NCBI GenBank assembly: GCA_035906255.1
Contig: JAMIFM010000021.1
Coordinates: forward strand, 1-64,000
Reading direction: 5' to 3'
Source of the DNA: SB11 sp035906255
Lineage (GTDB): Bacteria; Bacteroidota; Bacteroidia; UBA8524
Length of the DNA stretch: 64,000 nt
A program made the translations under genes and the position numbers. Positions 32,658 through 40,906 of this stretch are shown here, in pieces. Position 1 is the first letter of the stretch, and each line of letters starts with the position of its first letter. Below the pieces are notes generated by a model. It searched no databases and was not told the origin of the DNA. It worked only from the letters and a program-made list of their open reading frames with translations.

Positions 32658-32817
32658 TAGAAAAATAGATGCTTTTTTTATCTCATAAAAAACTGAATAT
32701 AAATTACTTAATACATTATATTTAAACAACAAACGAGCTTGCCGAAGGGGTGGGGTGGTATCAAATGGATTGCCACGTTAGCCGAAGACAGCTTCCTCGC
32801 AATGACGATAGACGGGC

Positions 32818-32851
32818 GCAAGTGCGGCTGCCAGTCCTGAGCTTGCCGAAG
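32818..32851 (+). repeat. 34-bp direct repeat, right copy
   Basis: Exact match to 9126-9159 in the same orientation. A partial copy of its last 14 bases (GAGCTTGCCGAAGG) also lies at about 32735, so the family is dispersed. Confidence 0.75.
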
Positions 32852-32908
32852 GGGTGCGGCTGAAGAAGAAAAGTAACAATTCAAAACTGCCTAATAGCCC
32901 AACACTTC

Positions 32909-32928
32909 CCCTCTCTTTAAAGAGAGGG
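32909..32928. repeat. 20-base perfect palindrome
   Basis: CCCTCTCTTTAAAGAGAGGG in a noncoding context between two genes; looks like a dispersed intergenic palindrome. It could act as a terminator for the minus-strand permease, which ends at 32986. Confidence 0.6.
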
Positions 32929-32985
32929 AAGAATATCAGCAAGTCGACCAAAACAAAAATCAGGAGTGAGTTAAGAAATCAGCCC

Positions 32986-34716
32986 TTACGCTTCTTTAAT
33001 ACTTAAACGGCTGTTTCGGTAGCTGTATGTAAAGTAGATGACTAAGCCTATTACCAGCCATATAAAAAAGCCTGCCCAGTTTGTGTAGCCCAATTCTGTC
33101 ATTAAATACAAGTTGCATAACAAACCCAATACAGGAATTAACGACAAGGATTTTGTGAAACAACGGTAGGCCAAGAAAACACAAACACCTATAAAAATAA
33201 ACATGGGTATTTTATGGCTAATTACCGCCCATGTGGCGTTTTCACCTGAGAAACTGAAAAAGTTGCCCATTCCCTCGGGGTTTAGCCAAGCTACCAAACC
33301 TAACATACCTAATAACAATGCGGGTACGATGTACTTGCTGTTTACATAAGGAATTTTGTATCGGCTTTTTTCAGTATCGTGGTTTTCTTCAAGGCTAAGT
33401 ACGCCAGCACACACCAATACAAAGGCAAACAAGGTACCCACACTGGTTAAATCAACCACCGTATCAAGGTTTACAAATAATGAGGGCACTGCAACCACAA
33501 ACCCTGTAACTAAAGTAGCAAACGCAGGGGTTTTGTATTTTGGATGCACTTTGCTGAACTTTTTAGGTAACAATCCGTCGCGGCTCATGCTCATCCATAT
33601 ACGGGGCTGCCCCATTTGATATACCAGCAATACGCCAGCAATAGCTATAACAGCACTAATACCTATGATGTTTGAAAAATAAGTAAGATCGAGTTGTTGA
33701 AACGCGTGTGCCAAAGGGTCTCCAACGTTCAACTCTTTGTAGCTCACCATCCCTGTTAGTATCAACGCAATGATTATATACAATACGGTACATAGTACCA
33801 GAGAGATAAACATTGAGCGGGGTAAATCGCGCTGTGGGTTCTTGCACTCTTCGGCAGTGGTGCTTATCGCATCAAAACCAATATAAGCAAAAAACACCCC
33901 TGAAATCCCTTTTAATATCCCCGAAAATCCATTGGGTGCAAACGGCGACCATCGAGCAGGGTCAACATAAAATGCTCCGATGGCAATCACAAAAAATACA
34001 ATAATCAGTTTAAGCAGCACCATAATATTGCCTGCTCTTTTACTTTCACGTATGCCTACATACACTAAATAGGTTATCAGCACGGTAATAATAAAAGCAG
34101 GAATGTCGGCTATTAACTTTAAACTACCCAGTTGCGGTGCGTTTTCCCAAGCCGTCCATCCTTCGCGCTGGGTTTCGGTAAGTGTATTAAACGCCGTTCC
34201 TCCGGCCAACAAGTCTGTGACTTCGTCCCACGTGTTATGTGCTGTAAAATAATCGAGGCACAAATATTCTGGAATATGGATATGGAATCCCCGCATTAGC
34301 GAGGTAAAATAATCGCTCCAAGAAATGGCAACTACTATGTTACCAACTGCGTACTCCATCACCAGCCCCCAGCCCAGTATCCATGCCATTAGTTCACCAA
34401 AACTTGCATAGGCATACGTGTAAGCACTGCCGCTAAGAGGTATGCGTGATGCAAACTCAGCATAACACATAGCTGAAAATGTGCAGGCAATTGCCGTGAA
34501 AACAAATAGAAGTATTACGGCGGGCCCGCCTTCAAACGATGCTTTACCAATGGTGCTGAAAATACCTGCGCCAATAATGGCGGCTATACCAAACACTACC
34601 AAATCACGCAGGGTAAGATTTTTGGTTAGCTGGTGACCGCCTGCTTCTTCCCGCTCGGCGGCCTGTTTAAGTATAATATCTACTGATTTTTTCCTGAAAA
34701 GCTGATTGAAATCCAC
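32986..34716 (-). CDS. APC-family amino acid permease
   Basis: 576 residues with about 12-14 transmembrane helices. The first is preceded by the family opening LTLRDLVVFGIAAIIGAGIFSTIG (about 30-53), and the second helix region ends YAEFASRIPLSGSAYTYAYASFGEL, both hallmarks of the cationic/broad amino acid transporter branch of the APC superfamily (CAT-like YfnA type). The conserved SMSRDGLLPKKFSKVHPKYKTP loop (about 380-400) is intact. The insert between helices 3 and 4 (about 120-185) is longer than usual for the family and carries many acidic residues. The substrate is most likely a small or cationic amino acid. Monocistronic, reading toward the island. Confidence 0.92.
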   Translation of the reverse strand: MDFNQLFRKKSVDIILKQAAEREEAGGHQLTKNLTLRDLVVFGIAAIIGAGIFSTIGKASFEGGPAVILLFVFTAIACTFSAMCYAEFASRIPLSGSAYTYAYASFGELMAWILGWGLVMEYAVGNIVVAISWSDYFTSLMRGFHIHIPEYLCLDYFTAHNTWDEVTDLLAGGTAFNTLTETQREGWTAWENAPQLGSLKLIADIPAFIITVLITYLVYVGIRESKRAGNIMVLLKLIIVFFVIAIGAFYVDPARWSPFAPNGFSGILKGISGVFFAYIGFDAISTTAEECKNPQRDLPRSMFISLVLCTVLYIIIALILTGMVSYKELNVGDPLAHAFQQLDLTYFSNIIGISAVIAIAGVLLVYQMGQPRIWMSMSRDGLLPKKFSKVHPKYKTPAFATLVTGFVVAVPSLFVNLDTVVDLTSVGTLFAFVLVCAGVLSLEENHDTEKSRYKIPYVNSKYIVPALLLGMLGLVAWLNPEGMGNFFSFSGENATWAVISHKIPMFIFIGVCVFLAYRCFTKSLSLIPVLGLLCNLYLMTELGYTNWAGFFIWLVIGLVIYFTYSYRNSRLSIKEA

Positions 34717-34813
34717 AGTATTTTTTTGCGTAAAAGTATGGCTTGACGGTCTTTAATGCAACAAGTATTAATGAACCATAGCTATTCAGCAAAAAACGCA
34801 ACCTACCTACTCC

Positions 34814-36700
34814 CTATCTTATGTCTAATTTTTTCTTTATTTCCTCAATAGTAGCCGATAATTTATCCATTCCATACTTTACTGCCAAATTCTGTGCGTA
34901 CTCCAACTGCCATTGCAGTTCCTTTTTTTCTTCCAGTTCATTATAATAAAACTGCTCCAGGATTAAAGGATTCAAATATCCGTTAAGCAAATTGCTAACT
35001 ATTATTTGTAATACAGCTTCTGCCTCAGCTGTTTTACCTGCAACAGCCAATTGTTCAGCCAAAATAAATACCTCTAATTCATAAGGTGTGTATTCATTGG
35101 GTACTATTGCCAACCCTTTGCGGGCAATAGCAGCCTTGCTCTCCAAATCGGTTGTTTGTGTTGCCAATTCGCCATAGGCTCTTCTCACCCCTCCCACATT
35201 AATACCAAATCCTTTTTTTGCCGAGCCTACAAAAAAATTATCCGGGTTAAACGAGAACCGCTCCATCAGGTTTTTATACATCTCTTTTTCATCAACAGTA
35301 ACGGGCATTACTTCAGCATTTCTCTCAGGGTATAGTTTCTTAACTACCCCTGTTGACCTTTTGTAATGATTCAGATGAATATCGTTATATCCTTCAGCAA
35401 TGTATATGTTGCGTTGCCAACGGTTGCTGTGCAGTATATCCAACACTGCCAAACCATTCAGATAAAGTGCCCTGTTGAGGTCAACACGAATAGTGTCGTC
35501 TAAATTATCATTAACTGATAGCCGGTTAACAGCCCTAAACATATCAGCATTAACGGGTATTTTCAACCCGTCAAAATCAACTGCAATACTGATAAAATCA
35601 ATACCAGATAAGTTGTAACTACCGGCAATTTTTTTCAAAAAGCCATCCAATGATGGTATTACTTCTTGCCCTGTAACTCCTTTTTTATCTATTCCGATAT
35701 AGTTTAGTTTCTCACTCCTGTAAGCATCGGCAGGCAATGTAAATGTTATTTGTTTATTGCCCCCATACCCGTTACGTAGCATTTCTATGTACCGTGGTTT
35801 GCCCAACAATGAAAGATTGATAACGTTTACATTTTTACCCATTCCCTTCTTTTGTTGAAGGTATATTAACGGATAGGTGTCATTATCCCCGTTACTGAAA
35901 AATATCCCATTATCATCCATGGAGTTGAAATAGTTTGCAGCTATTTCTAAAAAAGCATCCCCGTATAATCCATCAATAAGATACTTGCGGCCTTTTTTTT
36001 CATATCCCCATTCTGCAAGCGTGGTATAGGCATACATATACTCGTTGCTATACTTTATAGCAATATTGCCCACCAAAGTTTCGTATGCCGGTGCTTGTTG
36101 CATCAAACGGCCAAATGTTTCAATGGCCTTGTCAACATACACCATAAAACTGTCGGCTAAGGCTTCGGGTATTTTCTTATTAGCCGGAATTTTATTGTTT
36201 CCGTACCCGTTTACGTTTTCAACAAATGACTGTGAATGGCTTGAATATGCCCTTGCCAGACCTTCAAGAGCTGTATCGCCCAGATTTTTTACACCACCCA
36301 GCTCTTTTATCACATCAAGATTATCATACTCATACCCATAATAATAGTTTCGCTCAAAGCGATATGCGTCATACATTACCGCCGTCTTTAGGGCATTGGT
36401 TTGGTCGTTTGTATTTTGAAATTTCGAGGTCAAATCCTCATACTTTCCCGTGCTTCTGTTCCAAAAAATATATTCTTTCCCCGGTTTGTATTTTCCATTG
36501 TCATATTGCTGCTCATATACCAACCAACCTTCAGGTTTCTTAGCAAGTTGCAACCATTTTGAACCCTCGTTTCTATAGAAGTATTTATCGTCGAAGATTT
36601 CAACAACTTCCTTAAGAGACGGATAATTCGATGGCGTTTGCGCCTGCGTTACGGCAGCTGAAAGTAGAAATAATAGAATATACAGCGTTGCTTTTTTCAT
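34814..36700 (-). CDS. Secreted protein related to the soluble domain of DUF2723 proteins
   Basis: 628 residues from ATG 36700 (signal peptide MKKATLYILLFLLSAAVTQAQ); a start 90 bases further upstream is ruled out because the signal peptide would become internal. The segment DDNGIFFSNGDNDTYPLIYLQQKKGMGKNVNVINLSLLGKPRYIEMLR matches the soluble C-terminal part of the DUF2723/TMEM260-like membrane proteins (NGDNDTFPLWYLQ). The membrane part is missing, so this is a stand-alone soluble version exported to the periplasm or surface. Helical repeats near the end (AVAGKTAEAEAVLQIIVSNLLNGYLNPLILEQFYYNELEEKK) recall TPR-like arrays. DUF2723 proteins are linked to glycosylation; any such link here is inference. 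Confidence 0.68.
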   Translation of the reverse strand: MKKATLYILLFLLSAAVTQAQTPSNYPSLKEVVEIFDDKYFYRNEGSKWLQLAKKPEGWLVYEQQYDNGKYKPGKEYIFWNRSTGKYEDLTSKFQNTNDQTNALKTAVMYDAYRFERNYYYGYEYDNLDVIKELGGVKNLGDTALEGLARAYSSHSQSFVENVNGYGNNKIPANKKIPEALADSFMVYVDKAIETFGRLMQQAPAYETLVGNIAIKYSNEYMYAYTTLAEWGYEKKGRKYLIDGLYGDAFLEIAANYFNSMDDNGIFFSNGDNDTYPLIYLQQKKGMGKNVNVINLSLLGKPRYIEMLRNGYGGNKQITFTLPADAYRSEKLNYIGIDKKGVTGQEVIPSLDGFLKKIAGSYNLSGIDFISIAVDFDGLKIPVNADMFRAVNRLSVNDNLDDTIRVDLNRALYLNGLAVLDILHSNRWQRNIYIAEGYNDIHLNHYKRSTGVVKKLYPERNAEVMPVTVDEKEMYKNLMERFSFNPDNFFVGSAKKGFGINVGGVRRAYGELATQTTDLESKAAIARKGLAIVPNEYTPYELEVFILAEQLAVAGKTAEAEAVLQIIVSNLLNGYLNPLILEQFYYNELEEKKELQWQLEYAQNLAVKYGMDKLSATIEEIKKKLDIR

Positions 36701-36780
36701 AGAATTGGTAACGAAAATAGTAGTAAACAACTTACAGGGGTATTTTAATCGATGAATGTTGGCTGCATACCATAAAGCCA

Positions 36781-36811
36781 AACAGCCCAAGGTTTAAAAC
36801 CTTGGGCTGTT
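36781..36811. terminator. Terminator of the minus-strand repeat-module protein
   Basis: Perfect 15-base arms AACAGCCCAAGGTTT / AAACCTTGGGCTGTT with a single-base centre, 28 bases beyond the stop of the gene at 36839. Confidence 0.8.
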
Positions 36812-36838
36812 GAGGGTTAACTATCTTAACAAATTATA

Positions 36839-38134
36839 TTAATGGTTGGGGCTTGGCGGGGTGCTACGACCGGGATTTTGAGTGCCGCTGCCACTACGTT
36901 GCGACGGTTGTTTGCTTCCGCCTGTATTGCCGCTATTGCCACCCGTGTTACCACTGTTACCAATGGTAGAGCCCACTCCTATACCAATACTTACCCCTGT
37001 ACCAACAGTGGTGCTATGGTTGGTTGGCCTTTGAGGGTTGTATTGTGTAGGCTGCTGGGTAGGGTTGTTTGCTTTTGTCCCGTTTAAATATTGCATTTCA
37101 GGGTCGGTTTGGTGGCGGGCAGTATTGTTTTGGGTTTTAATACATGGTGCCGAGGCTACCTCGGGGCTTGCACCTGCTGTGCAGTTAAAACGGAAACTGC
37201 CGCTGGTGTTTTTATCGCTGTAAAGTGTACCTAAATCTTGTTTTCCAAATTTATACTCTACTCCCACCCCTGATGTGTTGTTGGGTATATCGCCCAAGTT
37301 ATTGGCATACATTATAATATAGTTGCTGCCGGGTTGCAGTTTCACCTGCACAGCTTGTTTTTCTTTTTTCAGGCGTAGGTTTTGTACTACCCACACACCG
37401 TTAAGGTTGATAGAAATAGTGTCGTTATCCTCAACCCCACTGTCCCAAAAATAAAGGGTTACCACACTGTCACTCACATTGGTACAGCCCTGCACTTCTA
37501 CGCTGCGATTGGGTTCGTAGCTGTGTTTCTTTAATCCGCTATATAAAAAGTTATACTTAGGGTTGGCTAAATCAGGATTAGCACGCACTTGCTGGTTTTC
37601 ATCGTCCATAAAAATTTGTTGCTCTTTGGGGCAACCTGTCATTACCTGACCTATCGGGTTACTGCCTGTAACCAACAAACGCAATGTTCCGTTGGTGTGC
37701 AGGTTGCTGCTAAGGGTTGCTTTCCCTTCGTGCCCGTTTTCTTTTATGGCCATTGCGGCAGTGTTATCGTGCAAATCACCTAAGTTATTGGCAAATAATA
37801 ACAGTTGGTTTTCGCCGGGGACAAGCACCACATCCATTTCTTGTTTTGCATTGGTAAGGCGGAAGTTACTCAATATCCATTGTCCGTTCAGTTGTATTGA
37901 TACGGTATCATTATCCTCTACCCCGCAATCCCACAATACCAGTTTAACGGCAGTTTGCTTCACTTCCATACACGCTTGGTTAGTGGGCAAACGCTTTTGG
38001 GTAGCAGCAGTTAACGTAGCTGCCTGCTGTGCTGAAATGGGCTGAATAGTGATAGGTGTGATGTTTTGCGCTATTGACTGAAATGCCAATGCACTGCTAA
38101 GCAGATAAAAGACAAACGAGTATATTTTTTTCAT
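36839..38134 (-). CDS. Secreted protein with two duplicated beta modules and a low-complexity tail
   Basis: 431 residues. Signal peptide (SFVFYLLSSALAFQSIAQ) and then two copies of a module of about 90 residues. The first carries VLWDCGVEDNDTVSIQLNG, then LVPGENQLLLFANNLGDLHDNT; the second YFWDSGVEDNDTISINLNG, then LQPGSNYIIMYANNLGDIPNNT. The invariant positions are WDxGVEDNDT, NG, PG and ANNLGD. The C-terminal 100 residues are Gly/Asn/Ser/Thr/Pro-rich (SIGIGVGSTIGNSGNTGG) and lack a recognisable sorting domain. The conserved acidic motif DxGVEDNDT could bind calcium, an inference only. Single gene with its own terminator. Confidence 0.7.
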   Translation of the reverse strand: MKKIYSFVFYLLSSALAFQSIAQNITPITIQPISAQQAATLTAATQKRLPTNQACMEVKQTAVKLVLWDCGVEDNDTVSIQLNGQWILSNFRLTNAKQEMDVVLVPGENQLLLFANNLGDLHDNTAAMAIKENGHEGKATLSSNLHTNGTLRLLVTGSNPIGQVMTGCPKEQQIFMDDENQQVRANPDLANPKYNFLYSGLKKHSYEPNRSVEVQGCTNVSDSVVTLYFWDSGVEDNDTISINLNGVWVVQNLRLKKEKQAVQVKLQPGSNYIIMYANNLGDIPNNTSGVGVEYKFGKQDLGTLYSDKNTSGSFRFNCTAGASPEVASAPCIKTQNNTARHQTDPEMQYLNGTKANNPTQQPTQYNPQRPTNHSTTVGTGVSIGIGVGSTIGNSGNTGGNSGNTGGSKQPSQRSGSGTQNPGRSTPPSPNH

Positions 38135-38272
38135 AGCGATAGTAATTTACTTATTTTCAGTACACCAAAATAGTGCCATAAGTTCAATTAAGTGAAGTGT
38201 TTATTTTTAGCACGAAATAAAAAATTACTCCGGTAAACAACCACAAGCCGTTTGTTACGTGTATTAAAAATA

Positions 38273-38303
38273 CGGCGGGCGAAATAAAATATTTCGCCCG
38301 CCG
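38273..38303. terminator. Terminator between two minus-strand surface genes
   Basis: Arms CGGCGGGCGAAATA / TATTTCGCCCGCCG, loop AAA; about 30 bases beyond the stop of the 771-residue protein at 38336. Confidence 0.85.
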
Positions 38304-38335
38304 CCTCATTCAAAAAAATGACTTTTTAAGCCTTT

Positions 38336-40651
38336 TTATTGCAGCACTATTTTTTGATAGTAGCGTTGACCGTTTGTATCAGCTACTAACAAGTAATAGA
38401 TGCCTTTGGCCTGTTTGGTTATATTTACCTCTGTTGATGGTGCATTTACACGCATTTCTGCTACCATTTTACCGGCTACATCGTATATTTTAAGAGTAGT
38501 TATTTGTGCCGCATTGTTTACCATTGCCACAGTAAACACTCCACCCGATGGGTTGGGGTAAGTAGTTAGCACTCCATTGCCCGATAAAACACCTTCCAAA
38601 CCTAATGTTTCTTCAACTTCTTCACTGCTTCCGTTAGCCAATGATGTTTCCATATCATCCACAGCAGGTTCAGCACCATCTATTGATGGGGTTAACAACG
38701 GTGGTGGGAAATTATATACTGCCGATTGCGAATCGGTTTGACATCCGTTTTTCACCACAAGCGATACTGTATATGACCCGTAGCTGGCATAAGCGTGTGT
38801 TGGATTGCGCTGAGTACTTGTATTTCCATCTCCAAAGTACCATTTATAAGTATGTGTGTATGCGCTGCAAGTATCGTAGCCGTGCATATATTTTATTTTT
38901 CTTCCTTCAATAGCTCCGTTAGAAACTACTGCGTTTACAAACGAGGTAAGCTGTTGAAGCTCTCCCGAACTTTCGTTGTAGTAGGTGCCGCTGGGTGTTG
39001 TTTGCAGTTTTACGGCTTTCACGTATAAATGGTTGGTGTGGTATGGCAGGCAGCCGTATGTATAGATACTGTCAGTTACCACGCTATCGTTTAGCTTGGT
39101 AAATACACTATCACCGTTATTCACATATATATTATAACCCAAAACGGTATCGGTAGTTCTGTTCCACCTTAGTTTGCCACTACCAAATTGAGGTATCGGA
39201 GCAACTTTTACAACCGGTTTTATCACATCGTTGCGCAAGGTAAGGTCGCCCATTAATGCTTGGTGCACCCCACGTGCATAAAAGCCTGTGGGTGCATACA
39301 ACGAGTTGTTGTTTTGCGATACATTGGTGCTATACCCTATGCTTTCGCCCATTGCCATGTGATGGAAAAACCAATTGGGTCTGCCGCCCCATACATTGGT
39401 AAGCGTAGTGCCTGAGCATAGCGGGGCACGCAAAAAGCAGTTGGTTGCATCCCAATCGCCAAAATAGCTGCCAAACAATACACTAAAGGTAGCTTTGATG
39501 CTATTGTTCACAAAACTATCGGTATTGCCAATGCCGCCTGCGCTGGTATAACTACCGCCACCGCATCCGTACGCCCATTGGTACGAGTTATTTTTAAGAG
39601 TTGAGATATAATCTAACGCTGATACGTTGCTGCTGCCTACAATGGGAGCAATGTTACGCCAGCCATTGGCAGCAAAAGCCTCACCGCTAAAGTATCCAAA
39701 GTTGTCATCCACTAAACCGCGCTGCACAGTGGTAACATTTTTCACCCTGTAATCGTGGTCTTTAGCAAAATAATCCTGCAACAACTGTAATTCTGTTTTT
39801 GTGCTAAAGGCAGGCATATTGGCAAGGTCAATGCGCCCCACCTGCAACTCAACCGAACCATCGGGCACATAGGTTTGGTCAAATTTTCCGTCACCGGGGA
39901 TGTTATCGTTTTGCGTGCGCGATGCAGCAGTATTATTTACCGATACGTCCATCCAAGTGCCGTTCATATCACCATAATAAACATCGGCAGGCCAAGCACC
40001 AACGTGGTCGCCGTGCCCGTCAGGGGCAAAATTACCGCTATAGGGTACAGGCACATGGCCTACCAGCATTACGGCTTTGGTATTAGTGGCATCGGTATTA
40101 TAGGCCGTTACTATAGTGCTTTTTACTGATGCCGCCGTAGTTGTACGCCCCACATAAAAAGTTTTTACGCGCCAACCGTCGGCTTTCATATCAGCAGTAT
40201 AAACACTTATTTCAGTACTTAAGGTTGATACAAAAGTGCTGTCAATCACTAATAGCAAAATCCCTCTGTTGGCAGCCGCTGCAAGGTTTATACCGGTGCT
40301 TATATAGCCATACCCTGTATAGGTGGTTGCGCCAATAGTAGCTGTTCGGGTAACTTTGTATTCATACGCTGTATTAACTGATACGTTAGTATCCTGATAA
40401 GAAGTGGCTGAGCCACCTAACGAGGCAATTGAACTTCCCCACGATGTTCCCGTTTTTAATTTACGGTACACAATGAAACCTGTGGGGGTGGCACCTGAAA
40501 CAGCAGCCCATGATACGGTAATGGAAGGAGGACTTGCTACTGTGGTTGCTTGAAGTTTAACGCTGACTGTTTCAGTATTTTGCGCGTTTAGGGTTGAAAA
40601 AAGCATAAAAAGTATGCTTGTAAGCAATAGTGGTTTGATGGTTTTTTTCAT
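38336..40651 (-). CDS. C25-like secreted protein with FnIII, PKD and T9SS domains
   Basis: 771 residues. Signal peptide (LLLTSILFMLFSTLNAQ) followed by a fibronectin III domain (about 33-125: SITVSWAAVSGATPTGFIVYRK to YEYKVTRTA). The region around 190-430 has the layout of C25/gingipain-like peptidases: AVMLVGHVPVPYSG, then DGHGDHVGAWPADVYYGD, VGRIDLANMPAF, and WAYGCGGGSYT. A PKD domain follows (YKWYFGDGNTSTQRNPTHAYASYGSYTVSLVV), then the T9SS sorting domain (LTTYPNPSGGVFTVAMV to YYQKIVLQ). A catalytic Cys is plausible in GCGGG and a His in GHVP or DGHGDH, but the usual HGS motif is not there, so protease activity is uncertain. Exported to the cell surface. Confidence 0.72.
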   Translation of the reverse strand: MKKTIKPLLLTSILFMLFSTLNAQNTETVSVKLQATTVASPPSITVSWAAVSGATPTGFIVYRKLKTGTSWGSSIASLGGSATSYQDTNVSVNTAYEYKVTRTATIGATTYTGYGYISTGINLAAAANRGILLLVIDSTFVSTLSTEISVYTADMKADGWRVKTFYVGRTTTAASVKSTIVTAYNTDATNTKAVMLVGHVPVPYSGNFAPDGHGDHVGAWPADVYYGDMNGTWMDVSVNNTAASRTQNDNIPGDGKFDQTYVPDGSVELQVGRIDLANMPAFSTKTELQLLQDYFAKDHDYRVKNVTTVQRGLVDDNFGYFSGEAFAANGWRNIAPIVGSSNVSALDYISTLKNNSYQWAYGCGGGSYTSAGGIGNTDSFVNNSIKATFSVLFGSYFGDWDATNCFLRAPLCSGTTLTNVWGGRPNWFFHHMAMGESIGYSTNVSQNNNSLYAPTGFYARGVHQALMGDLTLRNDVIKPVVKVAPIPQFGSGKLRWNRTTDTVLGYNIYVNNGDSVFTKLNDSVVTDSIYTYGCLPYHTNHLYVKAVKLQTTPSGTYYNESSGELQQLTSFVNAVVSNGAIEGRKIKYMHGYDTCSAYTHTYKWYFGDGNTSTQRNPTHAYASYGSYTVSLVVKNGCQTDSQSAVYNFPPPLLTPSIDGAEPAVDDMETSLANGSSEEVEETLGLEGVLSGNGVLTTYPNPSGGVFTVAMVNNAAQITTLKIYDVAGKMVAEMRVNAPSTEVNITKQAKGIYYLLVADTNGQRYYQKIVLQ

Positions 40652-40850
40652 GATAAAAAATTGATAGGGTGAATAATTCCTGCCTTTTGCACGGCCATTG
40701 CAAAAAGAGGTAAGGACTGCTTAAATTGATAGTTTTTGAGCGGTCTTTTCCGTTTTCAGGATAACAAACAATGCGAATCGATTCTAAAACGAAGATAATG
40801 AGCCACTTTTAAAAAACAAAGTTAACATACTATTAACTAATCGTGCTTAC

Positions 40851-40885
40851 AAAAAAAGCACCCCTCTTATCCGAAGGATGCCTTT
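40851..40885 (-). terminator. Terminator of the leucine-rich surface protein gene
   Basis: On the minus strand GGCATCC ... GGGGTGC with an 11-base loop is followed by seven Ts; starts about 22 bases after the stop at 40907. Confidence 0.6.
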
Positions 40886-40906
40886 ATATCAACGTAACGC
40901 TATTTA

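Larger units (their letters stand above)
32633..32985. other. Intergenic region at the right end of the island
   Basis: About 350 bases without a gene. It contains the candidate right att core (32646), dispersed-repeat sequence (GAGCTTGCCGAAGGGG near 32730, CGCAATGACGATAG near 32798), the second 34-base repeat copy (32818) and a perfect 20-base palindrome (32909). Confidence 0.6.

Noticed and set aside
9126..32851. The exact 34-base repeats as the true island ends
   Set aside because: Not fully rejected, but a partial third copy near 32735 and the accompanying foldback repeats suggest a dispersed family; the shorter core closer to the genes is preferred.
36045..36543. Two plus-strand ORFs of about 100 codons in the DUF2723-like gene
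   Set aside because: Antisense shadows with no start signals; the minus-strand gene has signal peptide and family motif.
37275..37285. GTGTTGTTGGG as an extra inverted-repeat site
   Set aside because: Only the right arm matches; the left arm is unrelated and it lies in a coding region outside the island.
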